Part shown: in pieces, positions 11,521 through 21,520 of the stretch
Position numbering within the stretch: the first letter of the stretch is position 1
Layout: each line of letters begins with the position of its first letter
DNA from: Aspidapion aeneum
Taxonomy: Eukaryota > Arthropoda > Insecta > Coleoptera > Brentidae
Assembly (NCBI GenBank): GCA_963576565.1
Contig: OY755039.1
Location: 27,604,602-27,668,601 of the forward strand
Direction: 5' to 3'
DNA length: 64,000 nt
Translations under genes and position numbers: made by a program
Notes under the pieces: generated by a model
What the model was told of the DNA's origin: nothing
The model's input: the letters and a program-made list of their open reading frames with translations, nothing else
The model's database searches: none

Positions 11521-12013
11521 TTTGTATTATAATAAAAGCGTATATTAAAAGCGAATATCAAAAGCGTTTATAAAAAGCGTTTATTAAAATTAAACTGTAA
11601 ATCAAAGCTATTTTAAAAGCGAAAATAATTTTAAAATATTTTAATAATTTTTTAAAAATATTTATAGAAGGGATATAAACGTAGTCATTTTTTCAGTATA
11701 CCACTGAAAGAATTCCTGAAAATATATGCGTTTATCTTTATAGCGAGGTGACCTCAGATCAGTGATCCAAAACAACCGAATAAACCTTTTTTGTTAGCCT
11801 ACTGTCGAGACCAAGGATTTTATAAAAAAAACTGATATGGCGTTACCTACTACACGAGCAGTAAATAAATTTATATTTTAAGATTTAAAAATTCTTGTAA
11901 AAAACAGTCCTCATGTTATTACCAATATTACCTGCGTTTCACTTTAGAAAGGATGATTTTTTAATTTCAAACTAATAAAAATCAAAATCCGGCGATCGAA
12001 GTGATCAAAAATA
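11521..12013 (-). other. 5' leader of the BEL/Pao element
   Basis: Untranslated region between the 5' LTR and the Gag start, AT-rich with several 'aaaagcg' words. On the coding strand just inside the LTR, CTTCGA and GCCGGAT occur two bases apart, resembling an interrupted tRNA-Tyr 3' complement. This is weak as a primer site. Confidence 0.5.
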
Positions 12014-12824
12014 TGTCTCACTCCGATAGCTCAAAAAATTTTGGTTTACCTAGTGGACTGTATTTATACAAGTCCTTCGCTTTCATTTGAAGGGTATAGG
12101 AACGCACGCGAAATCGTACCTTTCTGAAGTGAAATTTAATTGAGACATAAAAATAATATTGGTATATGTTGACTATTTAAGAGCGAAATAATAGAAAAAT
12201 ATTAATGATGCGATCTTATAGGAGAGGGACTTACCGGTGATGTCTTGATCTCTTCCAACTGGTGCACCAGATTCGCCAGAAGTCTTCTATAGCGGTCCAG
12301 CACTCCCGAGTTTCAATGTTTGGAGTTTTAGAGGAATTTAATGGTTTTTAGAGTTCACCATTTTTTATAAAAGCGTTGATCGTTCAAAATATTCCGATCG
12401 AGAGCGTGTCTGAATGTCGACTCACTTTTAGGTTCTGTCGTTTTTGCGGCGTGTTTCTTCGCCCTCTATAGGAAAATCGCATCACTTCTAATAAAAAGAA
12501 TTTAGAATTCTAATTTTATTAAAAAGAATAAAAACGTGATTTAAATTAAAATATGCAGAGGGCGGTAGTAATATGAGGATTGAATTAAAATTAGAAATAT
12601 ATTATTAAATGCGTTTGGAATTTAAATATTAAACTATGCCAAATTGATAGTTTATAGCTAGTTTGTAAGTTTTAAATTTAACTTAACCTATTGAGTAAAA
12701 CTACAACCCAATTATACCCAATTGTAACCCAAAATATGAGTTTTAAAAATAAAAATAAAATGTTCTTAAAAAATAATAAAAATTAGATTAAAAGAAAAAA
12801 AAGGTTTCTTGCGAAACCGAAACA
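12014..12824 (-). repeat. 5' LTR of the BEL/Pao element
   Basis: 811 bp, near-identical to 5391-6201. It is followed on the plus strand by target duplication AACGC (12825-12829). On the minus strand it should carry the promoter, but no TATA assignment was made. Confidence 0.93.
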
Positions 12825-12829
12825 AACGC

Positions 12830-14126
12830 CCTACGTCATTAGTACTTTAAAACCAGCAGAGTATGAAAGAAAACTTTCTGGCTTGTGTCGCATTGGAACA
12901 TAAAGTTTAGCGGATTATTATTATATGCTTGGTATGCCTTCGCGGATCGGTGCTCTGTGAATAATATTTGCCCACGATATAAAGAAGAAAGGATATCGAC
13001 TGGTTACTACCAATACCTCCTAAGTGGGAAAACTAAAAATGTTCAGGAGGGACAAAAAACCATTTAATTGTTTATCATTAGAGAACTCGAATCTATATTT
13101 AGAGACATAGTTAAATGGTAATTAATTATTTTTGTTTATTTAAACTTTATTTGCAAAAAATGTTCCTAGTAATTATTTTTTGTATATTTTAAAAGAGGTA
13201 TTGGTATAACTTTTTGTGTGAGATAGGAGGTAATGGTGTTAAACATGATTTTGTATTTTGTATTTTTATTTTTTATTAAAAGCACAATTTAAAAACTGTT
13301 ATCAATATTTATTGTCTCGTTACTTTATTGACAAATCACTTTAACTAGGTAGATAACAATCATCATTAATTTTAAATTAAATACGAATGGGAGGTATTGC
13401 TACATTTAATTTTACTTTTGTAGAACGGAAATACCTCCTATCTACAATTGAAGACCTTGGTGCAATACCCGGCCAAGTGCAATTTTAGGTTCAGACAAGT
13501 CCAAATTTTCAAAAATTATTGTGTGATTTTTACAAAATATCAATTTTATACTCGGCCATATTATGACAAATACCAATAATATCTTTATTAGAACCAAAAC
13601 TTGGGACAGATGCAAGTTTGTTTTCAAATTCAGACAGTTTTTTTTTTCCATTTCGCACAAATTAGAATTTTAGCACGTGGCCGGTTTTTGCACCAAGGCC
13701 TTCAATTTAACTTTAATTTAGGCATTTTAATGAATTTAATCAACATTTTTATTAGAACGATGTACATAAGGATCACAGAAGACCTTATATTACAACTTTT
13801 TAACAAAAAAAAACACATAAAACTTGAGGTAATCAAGCAAAACTCACTAGCTGATAATACACACACTAATAGGTCGTAACAAAATGCGAGATAGGAGGTC
13901 TTGCTTACACTATATGATGAGTGTGTATGTAGTTTGATGATATTTCCGTTTACAAATAGGCGCGAAAATATGAATCTTACTCATTAGTAGGTGTTTCTAA
14001 TCCAGAGATTTAATAAAGCTCTATCCATTGGTGTAACTCATTTTTGACAAAAAGTGTAGATAGGAGGTATTGGTAGTAAACAGTCGATATATAATGTTTC
14101 TAAAAAAAATATATTGTAAAACTTTT
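12830..14126. repeat. Non-coding region with recurrent TAGGAGGTATTG motif
   Basis: No gene seen. A word close to GATAGGAGGTATTG occurs seven times: 13011-13022 (reverse), 13195-13206, 13221-13236, 13389-13403, 13430-13446 (reverse), 13889-13904 and 14056-14076. Copies are in both orientations. Open frames here (12885-13067, 13601-13879) show no family features. Confidence 0.6.
13446..13709. repeat. Imperfect inverted repeat with ~45-bp arms
   Basis: 13446-13490 and 13665-13709 are inverted copies sharing the core GCCTTGGTGCAA / GGCC (left arm has GACCTTGG). About 175 bp separate the arms. The left arm directly abuts one of the TAGGAGGT motifs, so this may be a small foldback element. Confidence 0.6.
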
Positions 14127-14524
14127 ACACCAGTATTAAAGGGTCTAAAATGCTAAGGTCCTTAAAACTCGGTCTAGATTTTGGTTAAAGGCCTGTATTT
14201 TTAATATTCATGTTCATAAATACGTTATAATATAGGGCACCTCTTTTCGTTATTACATCCATTATGTCCGTAAAAATTAATAAAAAATATATTTTGGTCT
14301 AAAAATGGCAGCCATCTTCTTTATTTTTAAAGTTAATTTAAGTGGTTGTAAGTTAAAACTCACTGCTATGCATGCATCTTAGCGTAAACCAAATTCTTGT
14401 AGTAATTTCAACTGTAAAGTATTTAAAAAAAATACACTTAAACCAGTCGGTATCAAGTTCATAGACTTTAGTACTAGACCTTGATCTAAGTGCTAAGTTT
14501 TAAGATCGTAGTAAATACTGGTGT
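14127..14524. mobile_element. ~400-bp MITE with ACACCAGTATT termini
   Basis: The left end reads ACACCAGTATTAAAGGG; the right end, in reverse complement, reads ACACCAGTATTTACTACG. Internal sequence including 'tatattttggtctaaaaatg' recurs in the larger relative at 40773-41618. No ORF, so it would depend on a transposase elsewhere. Confidence 0.7.
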
Positions 14525-14739
14525 TATTGTTCTGTTGGTCTTAAGGGTGTATTATCAGCTTTATTGTGAGATCATCACGTGCATTCGGTCCGAAGCAAAA
14601 CGTGTTAACGGGATAAATTTGACACCTAGTCCGGGGCTATAACGTCAAAAAGTGACATTCATGGGCTTTCTGATAAAGATTTCATGACACCTGTTATAAT
14701 CGATTACTAGCGATCTCACCAACATGCAAGCCTGAACTG

Positions 14740-15262
14740 TCAGTAAACCCAAAAATGTCAGGTTAAGGTGTCAAAATAGATTTTCAATTCTGAACGGTTT
14801 AAGCCGAGGGGTGGCTCGGTAGTTCCTTTTGGTGTAGAGACAGGCTAGGGGAAATAGAGGAAATACTAGAAAATACGTGGAAGTACTTGGGAAATACTAG
14901 GAAATACTGGGAAATACCATGGAAAATTGGGAAATATACCAGGAATTATCGTAGGTATTTCCTTTTGGCGTACAAAAATTGACGATAGAGCCACCCCTCG
15001 GTTTAAGCTAGAGTAATGAAATTTGGCACACATATAGGCCTTCAAGGACCGATTTCTTTAACTGTCAAAACATTTTAATATAGCCTTTTGCGCCCGGTGT
15101 TGGTCAAATATTTAACATATTCTGAAAGCTGTAGAATTAGTTCTTGGAGGCCGATATGCGTGACAAGATTGATTACTCTAGCTTAAACCATTCAAAATTC
15201 AATTAAATATTTCGATACCCAAATTTACTTTTTGACTGAGACATTTTTGGGTCTGTTAAGAG
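14740..15262. mobile_element. Terminal-inverted-repeat element interrupted by a second MITE
   Basis: The ends are inverted copies around ACCCAAAAATGTC (about 14746-14800 against 15180-15255). Inside, GGTTTAAGCTAGAGTAAT faces its inverse near 15172-15190, giving a palindromic core. The left arm is split by the 198-bp element at 14804-15001. A related arm (agctagagcaatgaaac) appears near 24380. Confidence 0.6.
14804..15001. mobile_element. 198-bp MITE with 6-bp target duplication
   Basis: Ends are CCGAGGGGTGGCTC and its inverse. Flanks are TTTAAG at 14798-14803 and 15002-15007. Removing the element restores a continuous copy of the host repeat's arm. The interior is built of short GGGAAATACTA-like units (five or more), unlike the flanking DNA. 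Confidence 0.8.
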
Positions 15263-15705
15263 GCCAGGCAGTGTTGGTTCATAAAATCTTCACCAAACAG
15301 CCCAACAAAGACTGCTTTCGGATCCTACCTGTATCGAAATGCGCATCCACTTTAAGTAGACACACACTTCGTATCGAGTTATCGTTGTCATGACGGGGTA
15401 AATCTCGCAATTTAGTTGGTCAGGCGGCCGGTTGATACTGTGCGTACGGGGCTGGCTAAAATAAGTACGGAAGACAACGCGTAGCGAAGTACAACGACAT
15501 AGTGAGCTGGCTGAATACATATGGATAAAACAAAAATCCGACCATTAAGATTACAGCATTTCCTAGTTACACCAACGACAACGAGCTGCGAAGTACCTAT
15601 CAACTTTAAGCGTCTAATATAAAGATACAGAGATGTACAAGTAAGCTGCAATAGAGCAAATTATTATTAAGCTAGCTTTATTTGGAAATCCTAAAAACCT
15701 CCTTT
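15263..15705. other. No gene or repeat recognised
   Basis: Two overlapping minus-strand open frames (15290-15520, 15412-15651) lack recognisable motifs. Base composition is a little less AT-rich than the neighbours. Confidence 0.4.
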
Positions 15706-16391
15706 TAGCTCACACATATACTATACTATAGTAGTGTGAGCTATGGTGATCCTAATTTTTTCGAGAAAAAAAAAGTTGCTCCGATTTCAAAAATTTTTAT
15801 ATATCTTTGCGTTTCAGATGATTTTGAAACTTTTTTGCTGCGCCGTCTGTCTGTATGTCTGTCTGTAACGACCAACGCGCTTAACTCAAAAGCTGCTTGG
15901 CCGATTTTAATGAAATTTGGTACCTAGGCTGGGTCTTGGGTCGAGATGGTCCCATTTAAAAATGTACAAAATCCACCGAACACAAACCAAATAAAAGGGT
16001 GGGGGTAGATTTCAAAAATTAGAGTTTATGTGAAAATATGGCGTGTGTGATATCAAACGAAAGGTAATTGAGTCTGGAGTTAAACAAAATACATTTTAAT
16101 TTATTTCAAAAAAAGGGTGGGGGTATATTTCAAAAATTAGAGTTTAAGTAAAAATACGGCGTGTGTGATATCAAACGAAAGGTAATTGAGTCCGGAGTTT
16201 AACAAATAATATTTTAGTTTTTGCTTTTTTTAAGGGTGGGGGTAAATTTTAAAAATTTGAGTTTAAGTCAAAACATGGCTTGTGTGGTATGAAACAAAAG
16301 GTAATTTAGTCTGGAGTTGAATAAAATATATTTCAGTTTTTAGTTATATTAGCTCACACGTAAACTATAATTATAGTACCTAGTGTGAGCT
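15706..16391. repeat. Element bracketed by two palindromes, with three ~118-bp tandem units
   Basis: Both ends carry an imperfect hairpin with arms TAGCTCACAC / GTGTGAGCTA (15706-15743 and 16350-16391). Between them are three tandem units starting with 'agggtgggggta' near 15993, 16112 and 16233, each containing a GGCGTGTGTGATATCAAACG-like stretch (third unit diverged). A segment at 15840-15960 resembles the widespread insect repeat with 'gccgattttaatgaaatttgg'. No coding capacity. Confidence 0.7.
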
Positions 16392-16865
16392 TAGGGGCCC
16401 ATATATTGGCAGAGTATTTTTTAATGCATTCGAATGTAATAATCGTCCAGCATTTGTATAATTTGAATGAATAACAAGAAGACAATGTTTCTGGAAAAAT
16501 TGATCTCAACCTTAAAATAAAGTAAACCAACGAACCAGTTTCATCTTGTATTGTAAAATTTGGATTTGCTATTATCTAATAAAAAACTTACCAGATTCTA
16601 AGCAATTTCTATATAAATCTGGCATTCATACCTAAAAGAAAAAAAAACATAGTTACTCATCGAAATCATAGCTGAAAATTAAAAGTAGGTACTATTAGAG
16701 TCCCTGTATGTTGACATATTTGGATATCCAAATATGTCAACATACAGGGACTCTATATCCAAAGTTGTCAACATACAGGGACTCTATGTACTGCAGTTAA
16801 ATAACTTAAAGGCATAATGTTAAAAAATATATAATAAAAAAAGATCACACAGACCCTTATATTAC
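16392..16865. repeat. Non-coding DNA holding a 60-bp perfect palindrome
   Basis: 16696-16755 is a perfect palindrome: two 29-bp arms around a central TA. A third partial arm follows immediately (about 16758-16786, again ending in 'catacagggactctat'). The rest of the stretch shows no gene. Confidence 0.85.
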
Positions 16866-17300
16866 ATTAGGGCCCGCTTAATTCGATGGCACACTCCCAA
16901 CAATTCTTCTAACTCAAAAAGGTGTTTATGGAAAGTTATCTTGTTTAGAACTCGATTGTTTGTAGGTAACGAAAAACCAGTATTGTTTACGACTATTCAG
17001 CCCACGTCACTGGGGTCCGCTTATTTCGATGGCACATTTCCAACAATTACTATTCTAGTATAAAAAGCAACTTTTGCAATGTTACCTTGTTTAGAACCCA
17101 TCACGAATGTTTGTAAGTAATTTAAAACCGTTATTGTTTACAACTATTCAGCACACGCCATTAGGGTTTGCTTAATTCGATAGCACACTCCCAACAATTC
17201 TTCTAACTCAAAAAGCAGCCTTTGCAAAGTTACCTTGTTTAGAACGCGTCGCGATTGTTAGTAAGTAGTTTAAAAAAAAAACGCGCGAAAAACCGACATT
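16866..17300 (+). repeat. ~148-bp satellite array, left part
   Basis: About three monomers marked by 'gggtccgcttaattcgat' and 'cccaacaattcttctaactc', starting near 16866, 17010 and 17160. The array is cut by the LINE and resumes at about 21521. Confidence 0.85.
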
Positions 17301-17532
17301 TGTTGCAGATGATAAGGCGTCACTAAAATATGTTTTTAGGTGGTTTTTTACCAAAAAAAAAAAAGAAAACTAGTGCTAGTTGTTGCAAGAGTAATTCTGT
17401 GTATGTTAATTTGCTAAAATAATTGTGAAAAACATTGAATTTGGTTATAGATTGCTAAATTTAAAGAAAGTGCTTATACAACGTTACCAGTGCTATTTGC
17501 CAGGTTTCCTGAAAATATTGGAGGAACTTTAA

Positions 17533-18606
17533 TGTGGGTTTTGCACCCAGAGCTGCTATTTTAAGGAGAGCAAGATTTTGTTGTTTGGATGTGCATGCGA
17601 TAACTGCCTTAAAATCTCTTGTAGAGATTTTAGTAAGATTTCATCTCAAGAAATAAGGTGTGCAATTGCTAGGACAAGAACCGTCCTGATATGGTGTAAA
17701 GATTGTATAAATCAGTTCTCTGGAATTAGTAATTCAGCAATGAATATAGAGCATTGCGATTCTGGAATTAATGATTCTGCAAAGAATACAGAGCATGGCG
17801 ATTCTGGAAGTTCCACAAATCCTTCCAGCTCTACGCAACTGAATGGGTCCATAAATGAGGAGACCAAACACTTACTAAATGAGGCTTTGGAGGTTATGGA
17901 AGAACGCCTTCTAAACAAGCTTGAAACCATGTCCAGAAATGTGATAGACAGCAATAAGGATTTGGTTAAATTTTTGTTGGAAAGACAAAAAGAAAACGTG
18001 ACCACGCCAGAAACTTGTGTAAACGTGGCAGCACCGCCACCGACCCCGACAGTTGACATTTTGGGAACAGCAGTTTATGACAGAGCAGCACCAAATAATG
18101 TTGCCAAACCCGCCTTTAAGGAATCAGCTGTTCAAATTAGAGCAGTGCAAACCAATGTTGCCAAACCTCCTTCTTTTAAAAATTGGCTGGTTGGCCAGAG
18201 CAATATGTCAGAAGAAGAGAGTATAAACAATGTAACAGCTGATGCTGGATTTACAATTGTACAAAATCGGCGTAAAAACCGTAATAATAATCAAAACTAT
18301 GTTATGGGGAAGGCAGTACAGAAAGCATACTTTTATCTTGGTCGTGTTAAAATGGGTGTAACACCTGATTTTATTGAACAGCATATTAAAAAGCAGTGTC
18401 CTGATATTAGAGATCTTAAGGTTGAAGCTTTGCCAGTTAAAGGTGAGACCATCGCTTTTAAGATAAGCATCCACTCAGATCACAAAGAGGATTTTTCTCG
18501 TCCAGATGTCTGGCCCAAGGGCGTCATTATAAGAAAATTTTGGATAAACAATAAACATAACCCTCGAAATTTTCATCAAAATCAAAGAAATCAGGCCACT
18601 GTGTAA
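17533..18606 (+). CDS. LINE ORF1 (Gag-like, zinc-finger) protein
   Basis: An RNA-binding, Gag-like ORF1 product would coat the LINE RNA. The frame is open from 17533, just after a TAA at 17530-17532, and starts directly with TGT. It encodes a Cys-rich start: CGFC, then CACDNCLKISC, then LIWCKDC, like the PHD-type finger of several LINE ORF1 proteins. The nearest ATG (17532) is in another frame, so the start seems damaged. The middle is Ser/Asn-rich with two similar units (about residues 70-95), followed by a helical charged stretch. The C-terminal ~90 residues (AYFYLGRVKMGVTPDFIEQH onward) look like the RRM-like domain of LINE ORF1. Confidence 0.7.
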   Translation, partial: CGFCTQSCYFKESKILLFGCACDNCLKISCRDFSKISSQEIRCAIARTRTVLIWCKDCINQFSGISNSAMNIEHCDSGINDSAKNTEHGDSGSSTNPSSSTQLNGSINEETKHLLNEALEVMEERLLNKLETMSRNVIDSNKDLVKFLLERQKENVTTPETCVNVAAPPPTPTVDILGTAVYDRAAPNNVAKPAFKESAVQIRAVQTNVAKPPSFKNWLVGQSNMSEEESINNVTADAGFTIVQNRRKNRNNNQNYVMGKAVQKAYFYLGRVKMGVTPDFIEQHIKKQCPDIRDLKVEALPVKGETIAFKISIHSDHKEDFSRPDVWPKGVIIRKFWINNKHNPRNFHQNQRNQATV

Positions 18607-21386
18607 CTAAAAATGATGTTTGTGTATACTATATTAATACAGGTGGTATGATAACAAAAATTAAGAGTTTTCAAGATGCATTGAGCTGCAGTTGCTTTGA
18701 TATTGTAATGATAGCAGAGACTTGGTTAACATCTGACTTTTCTGATGCCGAAGTTGGAGACATGAATTATGATGTGTATAGATGTGATCGGTAAGTGGGT
18801 ACAAATACTGTGAAGACACGGGGGGGTGGTGTATTGATTGCAGCCAAAAAGAGCTTACGTACACAAAAAATTGAAATTTCTTTTGTTGACACTGACATAT
18901 ATCAGTTGTACATAACATTCAGAGCAAAAAATCAAAATTTTGTTATTGGCTGTGTATATATACCATCTCCATCGCCTTGTCAGTCTTATATAAGCCATTG
19001 TCAATCGGTAGAATATGTTTACAATAGATATTCTGATAGTTTGTTTGTCTTGACAGGGGATTACAACTTACCCCATGCCAAATGGGGTAAGGATGAGCTT
19101 GGTTTTACTGTGGAAGGCACACAAAATGAGTCTGTTAATGTTGTGTCTAGTTGCTTTGGTTTTTGCAATCTCTTTCAAAAGAAAGGTCATGAACAGCAAT
19201 GGGGTTCTACTGGACTTGGTTTTTACTAATTCTGAATCACTTTGTGTTAGACCTGCAATAGATAAAATTTTTGAAAATAGTTTGAACCATTCAGCCATCA
19301 GCTTTGATCTTCTGTGTGATGATGAAGATTCAGATTTCATGAAATATGAGGAATATTTTTACGATTTTAAAAATGGGGATTATTTTTCGATTAATGGATA
19401 TCTAGCAAACATTGACTGGAAGGTTTTATTTCGGAATAGGACTGTTGACAGTATGGTAACTGTTTTTTATGATATAATTTACTCACTAATAGAATACTTT
19501 ATTCCACTAAAGAAATATAAAACCTCCACATTCCCCTCTTGGTTTTCATCAGAGCTTCGTAACTTGATTATAAAGAAGAAACAAGTCTACAAAGAGTTTA
19601 AAGTATGTCAAAGTCAGGAGGTTTATGACCGTTTTATATTCTTGAGAAGTCAGTGTAAAGCTTTAAGATCGAATTGTTTTCAGCAGTACTTAACTAACAT
19701 TGAAAACAATATTTCCGATAACCCAAGATACTTTTGGTCCTATGTTAAAGGTAAGCGAAATGGTTATATTCTTCCCTCTAGAATGACCTACAATGACAGG
19801 GTTGGGATGAGCACTAAAGATAATGCCATTATGTTTGCGGAATACTTTTCATCAGTCTACTCAAACGAACAACCAGTAAACTTACCATCTTTTAATTTTG
19901 AAAGCTCACTTTGTGTGAGTACTATCACACTGTCACTGACTGAGGTATATGACGCTATTATAGGTTCTAAGAATAGGTTGTGTGCTGGGCCAGACGGCAT
20001 TCCAGCATACTTTCTAAAAAAGTGTGTATGTATGCTTACGAAACCAGTTTCATATATTTTTAATATCTCTTTAAGTAGCGGTGTTTTTCCTAGTTTCTGG
20101 AAGAAGAGTTTTTTGAAACCTATTTTTAAGTCAGGGGCAAGAAGTGACATATCCAATTATCGTGCTGTTTGTAACCAGTCTGAACTGCCCAAGTTGCTTG
20201 ATTGTCTGGTTAGCAAAAAGTTATCCTGGACCTTTAGAGGCACTTTTAATCCAGAACAATTTGGATTTATAAAGGGTAGATCCACAGATACTAATCTGGT
20301 TCTGTATGTAAATCATATTTACAACTGCTTGGAAGAGGGATTCCAGGTTGACTCGATATATACTGACTTTTCCAAAGCTTTTGATCGGGTCAGCCATGGA
20401 GTCCTCTTGGAAAAGCTTAAAGCTTTGGGCATTATGGACCCCCTTCTCCAATGGATCTCTGAATTTATTAGAGGGCGAAGTCAAATAGTTAAACTTGGGG
20501 GAGCAGCCTCATTTGAAATACAGGTGCCATCAGGTGTGCCTCAGGGCTCCCATTGTGGACTAGTTTTGTTTTGCTTATTTTTAGTCGATTTGGTACATAA
20601 TCTCAAAAATTGTATCATTCTTATGTTTGCTGATGATGTAAAATTTTTAGAGAGATCAAATAATTGAATGATGCTTTGCTTGTACAGGGGGACCTTGAAT
20701 TATTTTTTGACTGGTGTGATGTAAAAAAAATATCCTATACATTTTATTTACTCAATAAATAACTCACCAATTGCCTCTAAAACAGAAATATCAGACTTGG
20801 GAGTTTTGATCGACAGAAAATTGTCATTTTCCAGCCACATCAGTCAGGTAACAAATAGGGCAATGAAGGTATTGGGCTTTATCCAGCGGTCATCAATAGA
20901 GATGTCATTGTTTACATTTAGGACACTTTATTGTGCTCTTGTTAGGCCTATCTTAGAATATGGAACGGTCGTGTGGTCCCCTTCATATGGTTGTTACATT
21001 GAGCAGATTGAAAGGGTTCAAAATAAATTTTTGAGAGTGGCAGCCTTTAGGAGTGGATATCGGCGAGAAGAATACAACTATAGGTGGGTGAGGAATAGTT
21101 TGAATTTACCTACTTTGGAGTCAAGAAGAACTTTATTAGACTTATGTTTCCTTCACAGGGTGATCAATTCAGCAATAGATTGTCCTCAGCCTTTTTAAAA
21201 CTTAAAGTTCCCAATAGAATTAATAGGCATTCAGAAATTTTTTCAGTACCATTCCACCACACTAATTATGGTATTAATGAACCAACCACACGATTAGTAC
21301 GTAGTGCCAACAGCCTGTCAAGGCAAATAAATATTTTTGACTCAAAAATTAATTTATTTAAAAAACACCTAAAAAGTATTTTATAA
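18607..21386 (+). pseudogene. LINE ORF2: endonuclease and reverse transcriptase, broken
   Basis: AP-type endonuclease begins near 18620 (DIVMIAETWL), hits a TAA at 18792-18794, and continues (GGGVLIAAKK, LTGDYNLPHAKW) to about 19200. There the frame shifts into LLDLVFTNS. RT follows in 19200-20667: GPDGIPAYFLKKC, FGFIKGRSTD, TDFSKAFDRVSHG, SGVPQGSHCG and the catalytic FADD. A second shift near 20665 and stops to 20790 precede the C-terminal part (20797-21198, LVRPILEYGTVVWSP). A third shift leads to the end at 21386. At least three lesions, so no active protein. Confidence 0.85.
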
Positions 21387-21520
21387 GTTCCTGCTGTATT
21401 CTAGTCTATTTTGAAACTGTGTTAGTGTCTATGATTTGTAAAATTACTTTGGAAATATTGTTTTTTTTTTAAGATTTCTATATTGTAAATGGATTCCGTT
21501 GATAAATAAATAAATAAAAA

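Larger units (their letters stand above)
5391..12824 (-). mobile_element. Complete BEL/Pao LTR retrotransposon
   Basis: A 7434-bp element on the minus strand. Two 811-bp LTRs (5391-6201 and 12014-12824) start TG and end CA. They are flanked by a direct 5-bp duplication AACGC at 5386-5390 and 12825-12829, the usual length for this superfamily. The LTRs are almost identical: one C/T change plus a four-base cluster at one terminus were noticed. Insertion was therefore recent. Internal order is Gag, protease, RT, RNase H, integrase. No convincing primer-binding site or polypurine tract was found next to the LTRs; a tRNA-Tyr-like string broken by extra bases sits about 10-30 nt inside the 5' LTR. 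Confidence 0.93.
17301..21520 (+). mobile_element. Decayed two-ORF LINE (Jockey/CR1 group) inside the satellite
   Basis: A 4.2-kb non-LTR retrotransposon, apparently near full length: 5' untranslated region, ORF1, ORF2 with endonuclease and RT, and an (AAAT)n tail at about 21503-21520. Satellite DNA of the same family lies on both sides. The 5' edge is approximate because the last satellite monomer there is diverged. Damage in ORF2 makes it inactive. Clade is uncertain. Confidence 0.8.

Noticed and set aside
12014..12040. Standard primer-binding site for the BEL/Pao element
   Set aside because: No uninterrupted tRNA 3' complement beginning TGG was found next to the LTR; only a broken tRNA-Tyr-like string.
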